Below, piece after piece: positions 42,653 through 50,308 of a stretch of 59,260 nucleotides of DNA. This DNA comes from CAZWCX01 sp964632945. GTDB taxonomy: Bacteria; Planctomycetota; MHYJ01; WSZJ01; CAZWCX01. Both the position numbers and the translations under genes were made by a program. The notes under the pieces are model-generated. The model made no database searches and had not been told where the DNA came from. It worked only from the letters and a program-made list of their open reading frames with translations. Position 1 is the stretch's first letter, and the number at the start of each line of letters is the position of its first letter. The stretch is from assembly GCA_964632945.1 (NCBI GenBank), contig CAZWCX010000035.1:1-59260 (forward strand), given 5' to 3'.

Positions 42653-42946
42653 TCAGTCCTCAATGACTTTCGGGACCCTGAAGTAGCGCTCGAGCCGCTC
42701 CGGCGCATTGGCCAAGACTTCTGTGAGCGGGAGAGAGTCCCCGATCTGGTCGTCGCGCAGGACATTCCACGCCTCGCGGGCGTGGACCATGGGCTCCACC
42801 GCCTCGACGTCGAGCTTCGCAAGCTGCTCCACGTAGGCGAGAATGGCGCGCAATTGCTCCGTGTATCGCTCGGCCTCCTCTTCCCCCAGCTCCAACCGAC
42901 TCAGCTGGGCAATTCGGTGGACGAGCTCACGATTGACTTCGATCAT
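42653..42946 (-). CDS. gatC: Aspartyl/glutamyl-tRNA(Asn/Gln) amidotransferase subunit C
   Basis: A 97-aa protein starting MIEVNRELVHRIAQLSRLEL, the standard GatC N-terminus, followed by the helical LRAILAYVEQLAKLDVEAVEP and RDDQIGDSLPLTEVLANAPE. GatC belts GatA to GatB. The start at 42946 is chosen by family alignment. It is the first gene of the gatCAB operon. Presence of the operon implies indirect synthesis of Gln-tRNA and/or Asn-tRNA in this organism. Confidence 0.96.
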   Translation of the reverse strand: MIEVNRELVHRIAQLSRLELGEEEAERYTEQLRAILAYVEQLAKLDVEAVEPMVHAREAWNVLRDDQIGDSLPLTEVLANAPERLERYFRVPKVIED

Positions 42947-43090
42947 GCGGCACCTGACAGATGCTCCCAATCTCCCCGGCATGCTCCGCGCCCCCGGGGG
43001 GCGCGCCATGTCGGCGGCGAATGACGTGGGAGGACAGTGTACCCGGGGGCGTGAACGGATGGGAAGGGAAATTCCAATCGGATCACAAGA

Positions 43091-43105
43091 TGTTTTAGTA
43101 AAACA
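43091..43105. repeat. Short AT-rich palindrome
   Basis: TGTTTTAGTAAAACA: 7-bp perfect arms around a single G, overlapping the stop codon of the 43095-43853 gene. Its composition is unlike the surrounding DNA. It could be an operator for gatC or chance. Confidence 0.4.
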
Positions 43106-43853
43106 CTTTACGCGCTACACGCAAGGTCTCCGTGATCTCGATGGAGGAGGTGATGCCGACCGTGACGGCGTCGACCCGATCCCGCACGTAGGGGAATGCG
43201 TCATCCGGGCGGATCTCTCCGGCCGCCAGGGTTTGCATGCCGATGAGGATCTTTCCGCGGCTCCGGGCGTGCTCCATGCCGCTGATCGAGGCCTCCTGGG
43301 AGGGGCGCATGTAGGATCCGTTCTTGTTGACGGGGCTCATGAGGACTTGAATCTCGGGGAAGTCCGCGAGCCTTTCCAGCGTAGTCCCGGGAGTGTTGGT
43401 GCAGGCGCCGATGAGGGCCTCGGGCCGCCTTTCGCGAAGGATCGAGAGGTAGCGGTGAAGGCCGCTCAGGTTCTTGTCGGTAAAGGTTCCATTGGTCATG
43501 ACGACCTTCGGGGACAGGATGCGCAATTCCTCCATTTCGGCCCGAACATCGGTAAAACCTACGCTGGCGGCCACGTAGACCTCGGTGGAGGTGCGCTCGA
43601 TGGCCATCTCCAACGCCTTGATGATGGGCGGGTAGGCCATGACGTGGAATGCGGAGCAGCCGTTGTGGATGGCCTCGACCATGAGACGCGTCATGTTCGG
43701 GGGTTGCTGGAAGAACTGCTGGTGGTAGCTGTACGCCTTGTCCCAGAAGTACCCGGCTCCCGTGAACGGGGAGGTACCCATCAGGAAGCGCGGAAGGAGG
43801 TTGCCATGGACCTCGAGCGTCCCGAAACGGTAGGAGTCGGCGAAACACTTCAT
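43095..43853 (-). CDS. Conserved-looking TIM-barrel-like protein of unknown function
   Basis: A 252-aa protein. Successive strand/helix units (LLPRFLMGTSPFTGAGYFW, GCSAFHVMAYPPIIKALEMA, EVYVAASVGF, SPKVVMTNGTFTDKN, EALIGACTNTPGTTLERL, IQVLMSPVNKNGSYM, GKILIGMQTLAAGEI, VDAVTVGITSSIEITETLRV) look like a beta/alpha barrel. The ending (DAVTVGITSSIEITETL) resembles the last barrel strand of aldo-keto-reductase-like or aldolase families, in which a phosphate or cofactor binds. I cannot name the enzyme. It ends 149 nt before gatC on the same strand, and codon use is like its neighbours. Confidence 0.75.
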   Translation of the reverse strand: MKCFADSYRFGTLEVHGNLLPRFLMGTSPFTGAGYFWDKAYSYHQQFFQQPPNMTRLMVEAIHNGCSAFHVMAYPPIIKALEMAIERTSTEVYVAASVGFTDVRAEMEELRILSPKVVMTNGTFTDKNLSGLHRYLSILRERRPEALIGACTNTPGTTLERLADFPEIQVLMSPVNKNGSYMRPSQEASISGMEHARSRGKILIGMQTLAAGEIRPDDAFPYVRDRVDAVTVGITSSIEITETLRVARKVFY

Positions 43854-44207
43854 GGCGGAGCAGGCAGGGCTCGGGTCCGCTGGGCTGGATGCACGTGCGA
43901 GTCATGGTAGCAGGGCGATTTTGGCGATTGCAACTCAATTATCGGGCGTTCCACGGGGTCAGCGAACGGAGCGTGCGGATGCCGAACGACGCGATCGGCG
44001 GGATTCAACAAAATTATCCGGGGGCTGCCGCGGGATGAAACGAGGGGGCGGTGGCGGCCGGAATACGGTCCCGGAAAGTTGTGTTGACATTGTGAGTCTC
44101 CTCCCTATAATCTTACCGCACTTCAAGATGGGTTGAGTACCGAAGGGCCTGCGAGGCTCTCGCCAGGGGGAAATCGGGCGCCCCGCCCGCACTAGGAGGT
44201 GGACACC
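43854..44207. other. Divergent intergenic region upstream of the liv operon
   Basis: A 354-nt region with no supported gene. It is locally less GC-rich (43915-44010), with two similar AATTATC(C)GGG motifs near 43938 and 44012. It contains the consensus promoter at 44084-44111 and an AGGAGGT ribosome site at 44194-44200. The rest shows nothing recognisable. Confidence 0.5.
44084..44111 (+). promoter_or_regulatory. Consensus sigma70 promoter of the liv operon
   Basis: A perfect TTGACA (44084-44089), a 16-nt spacer and a perfect TATAAT (44106-44111), about 96 nt upstream of the start codon at 44208. Confidence 0.85.
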
Positions 44208-45365
44208 ATGTCGACCCTGCGGCTTGTCGGCATCATCCTGGCCATGGTGGCGGTGACGGTACTGGTCCCCGCCGTTCCGACCCCGGCCCAAGCGGGCGAT
44301 ACGCCCTATCCGCCCCCGGATACGATCAAGATCGGCGTGGTGGGTCCGATGACCGGGGGGCAGGCGAAGATGGGCAACGACGTCCTCAATGGCGCGACGC
44401 TGGCCATCGAGGAGTGGAATGCGAAGGGCGGGGTCCTGGGCAAGAAGATCGAGATCGTTCGCCGGGATGACGAGGCGAAGGACGACCTCGCGGTGGCGGC
44501 GGCCCGCGAACTCGTCAACGAGAAGGTGGTGGGGGTGATCGGGCACTTCAACTCCTCCTGCACCATCCCGGCGTCGAACGTGTACAACGAGAACAAGATC
44601 CCCATGATCACGCCCTCGGCGACCAATCCCCAGGTCACGGACCGCGGCTACCCCGGCATTTTCCGGGTCTGCGGTCGGGACGATGCCCAGGGGCGGGTGG
44701 GCGCGGAGTTCGTGGTGCAGACGCTGAAGATCAACCGGGTGGCGATCATCCACGACAAGACGACGTATGGTCAGGGACTGGCGGACGAGTTCCAGAAGTC
44801 CTTCAAGGCGTTGAATCCGCAGGGAGAGGTGGTGTTCTACGCCGGCGTAGCGCGCGAGCAGGTGGACTTCAAGGCGGTCCTGACCACGATGAAGGAGAAA
44901 AACCCGGAGCTGTGGTACTTCGGGGGAATCTATGACCAGGCCGGGCCGATGGTCCTGCAGGCCGACGACATCGGTCTGAAGGCGAAGTTCATGAGCGGCG
45001 ACGGCACCATCGACCAGGAGTTCCTGAAGACGGCCGGCCGGGCCGCGGAGGGGGCGTTCCTCACCTTCGCGAACGACCCGGAGCAGATCCCGACCGCGAA
45101 GGGCTTCCTGGAGAAGTACAACGAGACCTACGGCGAGCACGGACCCTACTCCGTCTACGCCTACGATGCCGCGCACATCCTGCTCGCGGGGATCGAGAAG
45201 GCCGGGTCCACGGACGGTGCGGCGGTGGCGAAGGCGATCCATGCCCTGGAGCACAAGGGCGCGATCGGGACCATCCAGTACGACGAGAAGGGCGACCTGA
45301 AGGGCTCCTACTACGTGATCTGGTCGGTGAAGGACGGGAAGTTCCAGCTCTACAAGTCGAACTAG
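44208..45365 (+). CDS. livJ: Branched-chain amino acid ABC transporter substrate-binding protein
   Basis: A 385-aa exported protein with AGGAGGT 7 nt before the ATG. The signal peptide (about 1-28) ends TPAQAGD. The mature part has the type I periplasmic-binding fold of LivJ/LivK: IKIGVVGPMTGGQAKMGNDV, GATLAIEEWNAKGGVLGKKI, VVGVIGHFNSSCTIPASNVY, MITPSATNPQVTDRGYPGIF, VAIIHDKTTYGQGLADEF. It delivers leucine, isoleucine, valine or a related compound to LivHM. It is the first gene of the operon, followed by a 141-nt spacer with a hairpin. Confidence 0.95.
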   Translation: MSTLRLVGIILAMVAVTVLVPAVPTPAQAGDTPYPPPDTIKIGVVGPMTGGQAKMGNDVLNGATLAIEEWNAKGGVLGKKIEIVRRDDEAKDDLAVAAARELVNEKVVGVIGHFNSSCTIPASNVYNENKIPMITPSATNPQVTDRGYPGIFRVCGRDDAQGRVGAEFVVQTLKINRVAIIHDKTTYGQGLADEFQKSFKALNPQGEVVFYAGVAREQVDFKAVLTTMKEKNPELWYFGGIYDQAGPMVLQADDIGLKAKFMSGDGTIDQEFLKTAGRAAEGAFLTFANDPEQIPTAKGFLEKYNETYGEHGPYSVYAYDAAHILLAGIEKAGSTDGAAVAKAIHALEHKGAIGTIQYDEKGDLKGSYYVIWSVKDGKFQLYKSN

Positions 45366-45385
45366 GGCACGGTCCGACAGGATAT

Positions 45386-45417
45386 GGGATGGGCGCCCGG
45401 GAACGGTCGCCCGTCCC
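45386..45417 (+). other. Hairpin between livJ and livH
   Basis: GGGATGGGCG (45386-45395) pairs with CGCCCGTCCC (45408-45417), with one G-T pair and a 12-nt loop. There is no T-run. Its position between a binding-protein gene and its permease genes suggests mRNA stabilisation or partial attenuation, which would raise livJ expression relative to the rest. Confidence 0.4.
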
Positions 45418-45506
45418 TCCCGACCCGCCCCCTCCCGAAGGGGCCGACCCGCCGCAGGAGGCCACGGTCCCCTTTCCGGTTCCCCCATCCGCAGGATCCT
45501 CCCGCC

Positions 45507-46433
45507 GTGCAGAACCTCCTGATCCACACCATCGACGGGCTCACGCTGGGCGCCACCTACGCCCTGATTGCGCTCGGCTACACGATGGTCTACGGGATCC
45601 TGGGGATGATCAATTTCGCCCACGGCGAGATCTACATGATCGGCTCGTACATCGGGATCATCGCCCTGCAGGTCGCCACCGTGCTCATGCTTCACACCTG
45701 GAGCCCGGTCCTGTGCCTGGTCGGCGCCTTCCTGGTGGCGATGGCCTTCTCGGCGGGCTTCGGGTTCACGGTGGAACGCTCCGCGTACCGCCCGTTGCGG
45801 AAGGCGCCCATCCTTTCCCCCCTGATCAGCGCGATCGGGATGTCCATCCTGCTGCAGAATTTCGTCATGATCGCCCAGGGGAAGAACAAGGTCGACTTCC
45901 CCACACTTTTCCGGGACCTCCTCAAGGCGGACGATCCCGTATTCGGCCTTTCCAAGACCCTGCCCCTCCAGGTCTTCATCCTGGTCACGAGCGTGCTGCT
46001 GATGGTGGGACTGCACCTCTTCATCTCGCGGACGCGCATGGGCAAGGCGATGCGGGCGACCTCCCAGGACCAGCGGATGGCGGGATTGCTGGGGATCGAC
46101 ATCGACCGGGTGATCAGCACCACCTTCGTGATCGGATCGGTCCTGGCGGCCGCGGGCGGGATCCTGGTGGCAATGAACGTCGGGCTCACCCGCTATGACG
46201 CCGGGTATGTGGCGGGGATGAAGGCATTCACCGCGGCGGTTCTGGGGGGCATCGGGAACATCCCCGGCGCCGTCCTCGGCGGAATCTTCCTCGGCCTGGT
46301 CGAGAACTTCGCCACCTGGCTGGTGCCGCAGGGGAGCGATTGGACCGATGTCTTCTCGTTCGTGCTCCTGATGCTGATCCTGATCTTCCGCCCCAAGGGG
46401 ATCCTCGGCGAACGCGTGGCGGAGAAGGTCTGA
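45507..46433 (+). CDS. livH: Branched-chain amino acid ABC transporter permease LivH
   Basis: A 308-aa inner-membrane permease starting with GTG at 45507 (VQNLLIHTIDGLTLGATYAL). The preceding in-frame residues are Pro/Arg-rich and not transporter-like. LivH features are LIALGYTMVYGILGMINFAHG, EIYMIGSY, LISAIGMSILLQNF, and the cytoplasmic coupling loop RTRMGKAMRATSQDQRMAGL, then GLTRYDAGYVAGMKAFTAAV and GIGNIPGAVLGGIFLGLVE. It has about 8 membrane spans. Its stop overlaps the livM start (TGATG). Confidence 0.96.
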   Translation: MQNLLIHTIDGLTLGATYALIALGYTMVYGILGMINFAHGEIYMIGSYIGIIALQVATVLMLHTWSPVLCLVGAFLVAMAFSAGFGFTVERSAYRPLRKAPILSPLISAIGMSILLQNFVMIAQGKNKVDFPTLFRDLLKADDPVFGLSKTLPLQVFILVTSVLLMVGLHLFISRTRMGKAMRATSQDQRMAGLLGIDIDRVISTTFVIGSVLAAAGGILVAMNVGLTRYDAGYVAGMKAFTAAVLGGIGNIPGAVLGGIFLGLVENFATWLVPQGSDWTDVFSFVLLMLILIFRPKGILGERVAEKV

Positions 46434-47887
46434 TGCGGCGGATCGCGGGCAAGCTGGGGTCCGCCCTCCTGGCGGGGGGGTGGATTTTCCTGATCACGAT
46501 CCCGCTGCTTTCGTTCGCAGTGACGCCCCGATCCACGGCAAACCTGGAGCACGAATCCTACTTCGCCCTGATTCGCGTCGACGGCCGGAAGCTCCAGGAT
46601 CCGCTGCTCGTCTTCCGCAAGGGCGGGGCGGGGCTCGGGCTCACCGTTGCGCTGTTGGGGGTGGTCGGCGTCCTGGGCGGGGCGCTCTGGGGATGGAAGC
46701 GGGCCCGCGGCGTGCGCGAACGCGCCCGCGCCGGGTATCAGGCCCTGAGGGAACGCGCGACCGCCGCGTTGCACCACCGCCGCTTCCCCCTCGTCCTCGG
46801 CGGAATCGTCCTCGCGCTGCTCCTGGTCGCACCCACCCTGCTGGCCCCGCTGGGCGAGGCCGGACGCGACAAGGCGCTCAACTGGCTGATCTGGATCGGC
46901 ATCTGGTCCATCATGGCCTCCGGGCTCAACATCACCGTCGGCATGGCCGGCCTGCTCGTGCTCGGCTACGCCGCCTTCTACGCCGTGGGCGCCTACACCT
47001 TCGCGATCCTGGCGACGCGCACCGCCGACTGGGCCGCGACCGCGGACGCCCCGGGCTGGATCGTGTTCCTCCACGAGTCCGGCAGCATCTTCTGGATCTC
47101 CATCCCCCTGGCCGCGATCCTGGCTGCCGCCGTCGGCCTGTTCATCGGCCTGCCCTCGCTCCGGCTCCGCGGCGACTACCTCGCCATCGTCACGCTCGGA
47201 TTCGGGGAGACCGTTCGTTACTTCCTCAAGAACGTCCCGAGTCTCACCGGCGGGGAAAACGGAATCGACGTCCGCGCCAAGGTCCCCAACGCGAGCCTCC
47301 TCGGGTTCCGCATCGAGTCGGAAGTCCACTACTTCTACCTGGTCCTGGTCCTCGTCGCCTTCACGGTCTTTGCCGTCAGCCGACTCAATCACTCCCGCAT
47401 CGGCCGGGCCTGGATCGCGCTCCGCGAAGACGAGATCGCGGCCGAAGCGATGGGAGTCCCCACCACCCGGATGAAACTGCTTGCCTTCTCACTCAGCGCG
47501 GTTTGGGGCGGAATCGCAGGCGTCTTCTTCGTCCGCTACCAGGGCTTCGTCAACCCCAACAGCTTCACGTTCAACGAGAGCGTCCTCGTCCTGAGCATGG
47601 TCGTCCTCGGAGGAATGGGCAGCAACATCGGCGTCCTGCTGGGCGCGGCCATCCTCTACAGCATCCCGCGCTTCCTGCGCGACTACTCCAACGACCTGCA
47701 GAAGATGGGCTGGGACGTGAACTTCTCCGACTACCGCCTCCTCCTGTTCGGCCTCATCATGGTGCTGATGATGATCTTCCGGCCCCAGGGGCTCCTGGGG
47801 GGCCAGCGCCGCAAGATCGAGCTCGGGCAGCCGAACGCGGCCCCGCCCGGAAACGGGACCGCCCCGGCGGGGGCCGCCGCCCCATGA
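46433..47887 (+). CDS. livM: Branched-chain amino acid ABC transporter permease LivM, N-terminally extended
   Basis: A 484-aa permease. The core begins near residue 125 and has LNWLIWIGIWSIMASGLNIT, GMAGLLVLGYAAFYAVGAYT, LPSLRLRGDYLAIVTLGFGE, LTGGENGIDV, the coupling loop SRIGRAWIALREDEIAAEAM and SFTFNESVLVLSMVVLGGMG. An N-terminal extension of about 120 residues with one or two extra membrane helices and a short periplasmic loop (LEHESYFALIRVDGRKL) is unusual, though some LivM proteins have extra N-terminal spans. It overlaps livG by 4 nt. Confidence 0.95.
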   Translation: MRRIAGKLGSALLAGGWIFLITIPLLSFAVTPRSTANLEHESYFALIRVDGRKLQDPLLVFRKGGAGLGLTVALLGVVGVLGGALWGWKRARGVRERARAGYQALRERATAALHHRRFPLVLGGIVLALLLVAPTLLAPLGEAGRDKALNWLIWIGIWSIMASGLNITVGMAGLLVLGYAAFYAVGAYTFAILATRTADWAATADAPGWIVFLHESGSIFWISIPLAAILAAAVGLFIGLPSLRLRGDYLAIVTLGFGETVRYFLKNVPSLTGGENGIDVRAKVPNASLLGFRIESEVHYFYLVLVLVAFTVFAVSRLNHSRIGRAWIALREDEIAAEAMGVPTTRMKLLAFSLSAVWGGIAGVFFVRYQGFVNPNSFTFNESVLVLSMVVLGGMGSNIGVLLGAAILYSIPRFLRDYSNDLQKMGWDVNFSDYRLLLFGLIMVLMMIFRPQGLLGGQRRKIELGQPNAAPPGNGTAPAGAAAP

Positions 47888-48651
47888 GCATCCTGCAGGC
47901 CCTGAACCTCACCAAGCGATTCGGCGGCCTCACCGCCGTCGACAAGGTCGCCGTCCAGGTCGAGCCCGGCCAGATCCTCAGCATCATCGGGCCCAATGGG
48001 TCCGGCAAGACGACTTTCTTCAATTGCCTCACCGGCATCTACACCCCCACGGAAGGCTCCGTCCGCTTCGGCGAACGGGACATCACCGGAATGCGCCCCC
48101 ACCAGGTTACCCGTCTCGGGGTCGCGCGCACCTTCCAGAACATCCGCCTGTTCGGGGAGATGACCTCCCTCGAGAACATCATCGTCGGCATGCACTGCCG
48201 CACCCGCGCGGGCGTCCTCGGCGCCCTGCTCCGGCCTCCTCGTGTCTGCCGCGAGGAGAAGGATTGCGCGCAGGAGGCCGGTCGCCTCCTGGCCTTCGTG
48301 GGCCTGGCGGGGTCGGAACACGAGTGGGCGCGCAACCTCCCCTATGGGGCGCAGCGCCGCCTGGAGATCGCCCGCGCCCTGGCCACGCGCCCCACGCTGC
48401 TCCTCCTGGACGAGCCCGCCGCCGGCATGAACCCCCAGGAGAGCTCCGCCCTCATGGACTTGATCCGCAAGATCCGCGATGCCGGAATCACGGTGCTGCT
48501 CATCGAGCACCACATGAAAGTGGTCATGGGAATCTCCGACCGCGTGGTGGTTCTCGAGTCCGGACTGAAGATTGCGGAGGGGGTGCCCCAGGAGGTGCGC
48601 AACGATCCCAAGGTGATCGAGGCCTACCTCGGCAAGGAAGAGCTCGGATAG
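47884..48651 (+). CDS. livG: Branched-chain amino acid ABC transporter ATP-binding protein LivG
   Basis: A 255-aa ATPase. Walker A GPNGSGKT lies near 36-43, the LivG-type GVARTFQNIRLFGEMTSLEN follows, and the signature (PYGAQRRLEIARALA) has AQ rather than the usual GQ. Walker B is LLLLDEPAAGMN and the switch histidine is in LLIEHHMKVVM. The C-terminal QEVRNDPKVIEAYLGKEE is typical of LivG. It is the last gene of the operon. The second ATPase, LivF, is not encoded downstream; a 205-nt gap leads to an unrelated gene. Confidence 0.96.
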   Translation: MSILQALNLTKRFGGLTAVDKVAVQVEPGQILSIIGPNGSGKTTFFNCLTGIYTPTEGSVRFGERDITGMRPHQVTRLGVARTFQNIRLFGEMTSLENIIVGMHCRTRAGVLGALLRPPRVCREEKDCAQEAGRLLAFVGLAGSEHEWARNLPYGAQRRLEIARALATRPTLLLLDEPAAGMNPQESSALMDLIRKIRDAGITVLLIEHHMKVVMGISDRVVVLESGLKIAEGVPQEVRNDPKVIEAYLGKEELG

Positions 48652-48753
48652 CCGGCCGTGACCCCCGCGGACCCGGAATCGCAACCATCGTCTCCATAAC
48701 CGATTGCGACGCCCTCGTCCATCCGGGCACGCCTTCCCGCCCGCGCTTTTGTC

Positions 48754-48781
48754 TTGACAGTAGTCCGGAATTGGGGAGAAT
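48754..48781 (+). promoter_or_regulatory. Putative promoter of the double L7/L12-like gene
   Basis: A perfect TTGACA at 48754-48759 and a weak -10 candidate GAGAAT at 48776-48781 (spacer 16), about 75 nt before the start codon. Confidence 0.35.
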
Positions 48782-48856
48782 TTACGGGCCTCAAGCCGCG
48801 GCGCCTACGCGTCGCACCCATCGACCGGCCCAGCCCCCACCGACAGGAGTCCATCG

Positions 48857-50215
48857 ATGCCCGGAGCGGAAGGGACGAAGAAGTACGAGAAGACGTTCGA
48901 CGTGATCGTCTCCCAGGTGGACCCGTCTTGTATCGAGACGCTGGCGCCGGTTCTGGGATCGGCTCTGTCCGTGGATGCGGAGAACGCGTCGTACATCCTG
49001 CGCAGCGCACCGATCGTCCTCATGCACGGCGTAGCGAAGTCGGACCTGCGGGGCATCAAGAAGCGTCTCATGGATTTGTCGACGCAGGGCGCGGAATTCA
49101 CGATCACGACGCAGGCGGCGCCGAGTCTCCCCCGGGTCGTCTGGGCGCATCGGCCGAAGTTCTCCGAGGGGGCCGGGGGCGAAGCGCTGACCGAGGTGCG
49201 ATTCGATCTGGGCAACAACGCCTTCGTGTGCGCCTCGTGCGGCGAGACCTACCTGTTTCGACGGGTGGGGAACCTGGCGCGCAAGCTGACCGTCTCGACC
49301 GCGACGGAGGAGCCCGTCAAGGCCGCCGCCGCGCCCGCGCCGGCGCCCGCGAAGGGCGCCAAGGCGACCGCCGCCCCGCCGCCCCCGCGGGAAGAGGAAC
49401 CGCTCGAAGCCGTCGTCCCCCTCGAATCCATCGAGATGCTCGAGAAGGGATCGATCGACGAGGACGAGACCGAACCCGCCCCGGCGAAGAAGGGCGGACG
49501 GGGCGCCCCGGCTGCTCCGGCCAAGCGCCCGCCCGCGAAGGCGAAGGAGGAGGTCGAGGAAGTCGAGGAGGCGGAGGAACTCGCCGAGGTCGAGGAGGCG
49601 GAAGAGTTGGAGGAGATCGAGCCCGCCATGGAGGTCTCCCCCGACGATCTCGACGAGGAAATGGACCTCGGCGGCGAGGAGGAAGAGGCCGCGGAATTGC
49701 CGGAACTCGAGGACTCCGAGGAAGAGGCCGAGGAAGTCGAGGAGACGGAGGAAGCCGAGGAGGCCGAGGAGGTCGAAGAGGCCGACGAGATCGAGGAAGT
49801 CGCCGAGCTGGATGACCTGGAAGAGTCGGAAGAAGAAGAAGAAGAAGAGGAGACTGCGCCGCGCGCCTCCGGCCGGGGTCGGGGACCTGCGGCCACCAAA
49901 GAGAAGGCGCCTGCCCGGGCACCAGCGCGCGCCCCGGTGAAACCGGCGGCCGACTCGGACGACGAGGACGGGGAAGGGGACGGCGACGACGTTCAGTTCA
50001 GCGTCTTTCTGTCGCGCATCCCCACGCCCGACAAGCAGAATCAGGCGGCCAAGCTGATTTCCGAGATCCGCGGAGTTTCCATGGCGGAGGCCAAGGAACT
50101 GGCGAGCCGAATGGTGATCCCGGTCCTGAAGGACGTGCCGAAGGGCGAGGCCGAGAAGTGCCTCGAGAAGTTCAAGAAGATCAAGGTGTCCGGACGGATG
50201 ACCAAGAAGAAGTAG
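48857..50215 (+). CDS. Protein with two L7/L12-CTD/ClpS-like domains linked by an acidic region
   Basis: A 452-aa protein. Residues about 10-85 (EKTFDVIVSQVDPSCIETLA ... RGIKKRLMDLSTQGAEFTIT) and about 375-452 (VQFSVFLSRIPTPDKQNQAA ... SMAEAKELASRMVIPVLKDV ... AEKCLEKFKKIKVSG) both show the beta-alpha-alpha-beta-alpha-beta pattern of ribosomal L7/L12 C-terminal and ClpS-like domains. After the first domain, a CxxC (VCASCGETYLF) may be half of a zinc knuckle. The long linker (about 150-365) is Ala/Pro-rich and then extremely Glu-rich, strongly acidic and probably disordered. L7/L12-type domains bind translation factors, and ClpS binds the Clp chaperone; either partner class is possible. It is monocistronic with a clear terminator. 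Confidence 0.82.
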   Translation: MPGAEGTKKYEKTFDVIVSQVDPSCIETLAPVLGSALSVDAENASYILRSAPIVLMHGVAKSDLRGIKKRLMDLSTQGAEFTITTQAAPSLPRVVWAHRPKFSEGAGGEALTEVRFDLGNNAFVCASCGETYLFRRVGNLARKLTVSTATEEPVKAAAAPAPAPAKGAKATAAPPPPREEEPLEAVVPLESIEMLEKGSIDEDETEPAPAKKGGRGAPAAPAKRPPAKAKEEVEEVEEAEELAEVEEAEELEEIEPAMEVSPDDLDEEMDLGGEEEEAAELPELEDSEEEAEEVEETEEAEEAEEVEEADEIEEVAELDDLEESEEEEEEEETAPRASGRGRGPAATKEKAPARAPARAPVKPAADSDDEDGEGDGDDVQFSVFLSRIPTPDKQNQAAKLISEIRGVSMAEAKELASRMVIPVLKDVPKGEAEKCLEKFKKIKVSGRMTKKK

Positions 50216-50247
50216 CCTGCGGCGGGCCGATTCGCGGGACGCAAAAG

Positions 50248-50289
50248 AGGGCGACGGGACCTTCGGGTCCGGTCGCCCTTCCTGTTTTC
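50248..50289 (+). terminator. Intrinsic terminator
   Basis: AGGGCGACGGGACC (50248-50261), tetraloop TTCG, and GGTCCGGTCGCCCT (50266-50279) with one mismatch, followed by TCCTGTTTT. UUCG-capped stems with a trailing T-run are typical intrinsic terminators. It lies 33 nt after the upstream stop. Confidence 0.85.
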
Positions 50290-50308
50290 GGCCCTTGGAA
50301 CGCGGGGC

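Noticed and set aside
43959..46016. A 685-codon minus-strand open frame over livJ and livH
   Set aside because: Antisense to clear transporter genes, His/Asp/Arg-biased, no recognisable motif.
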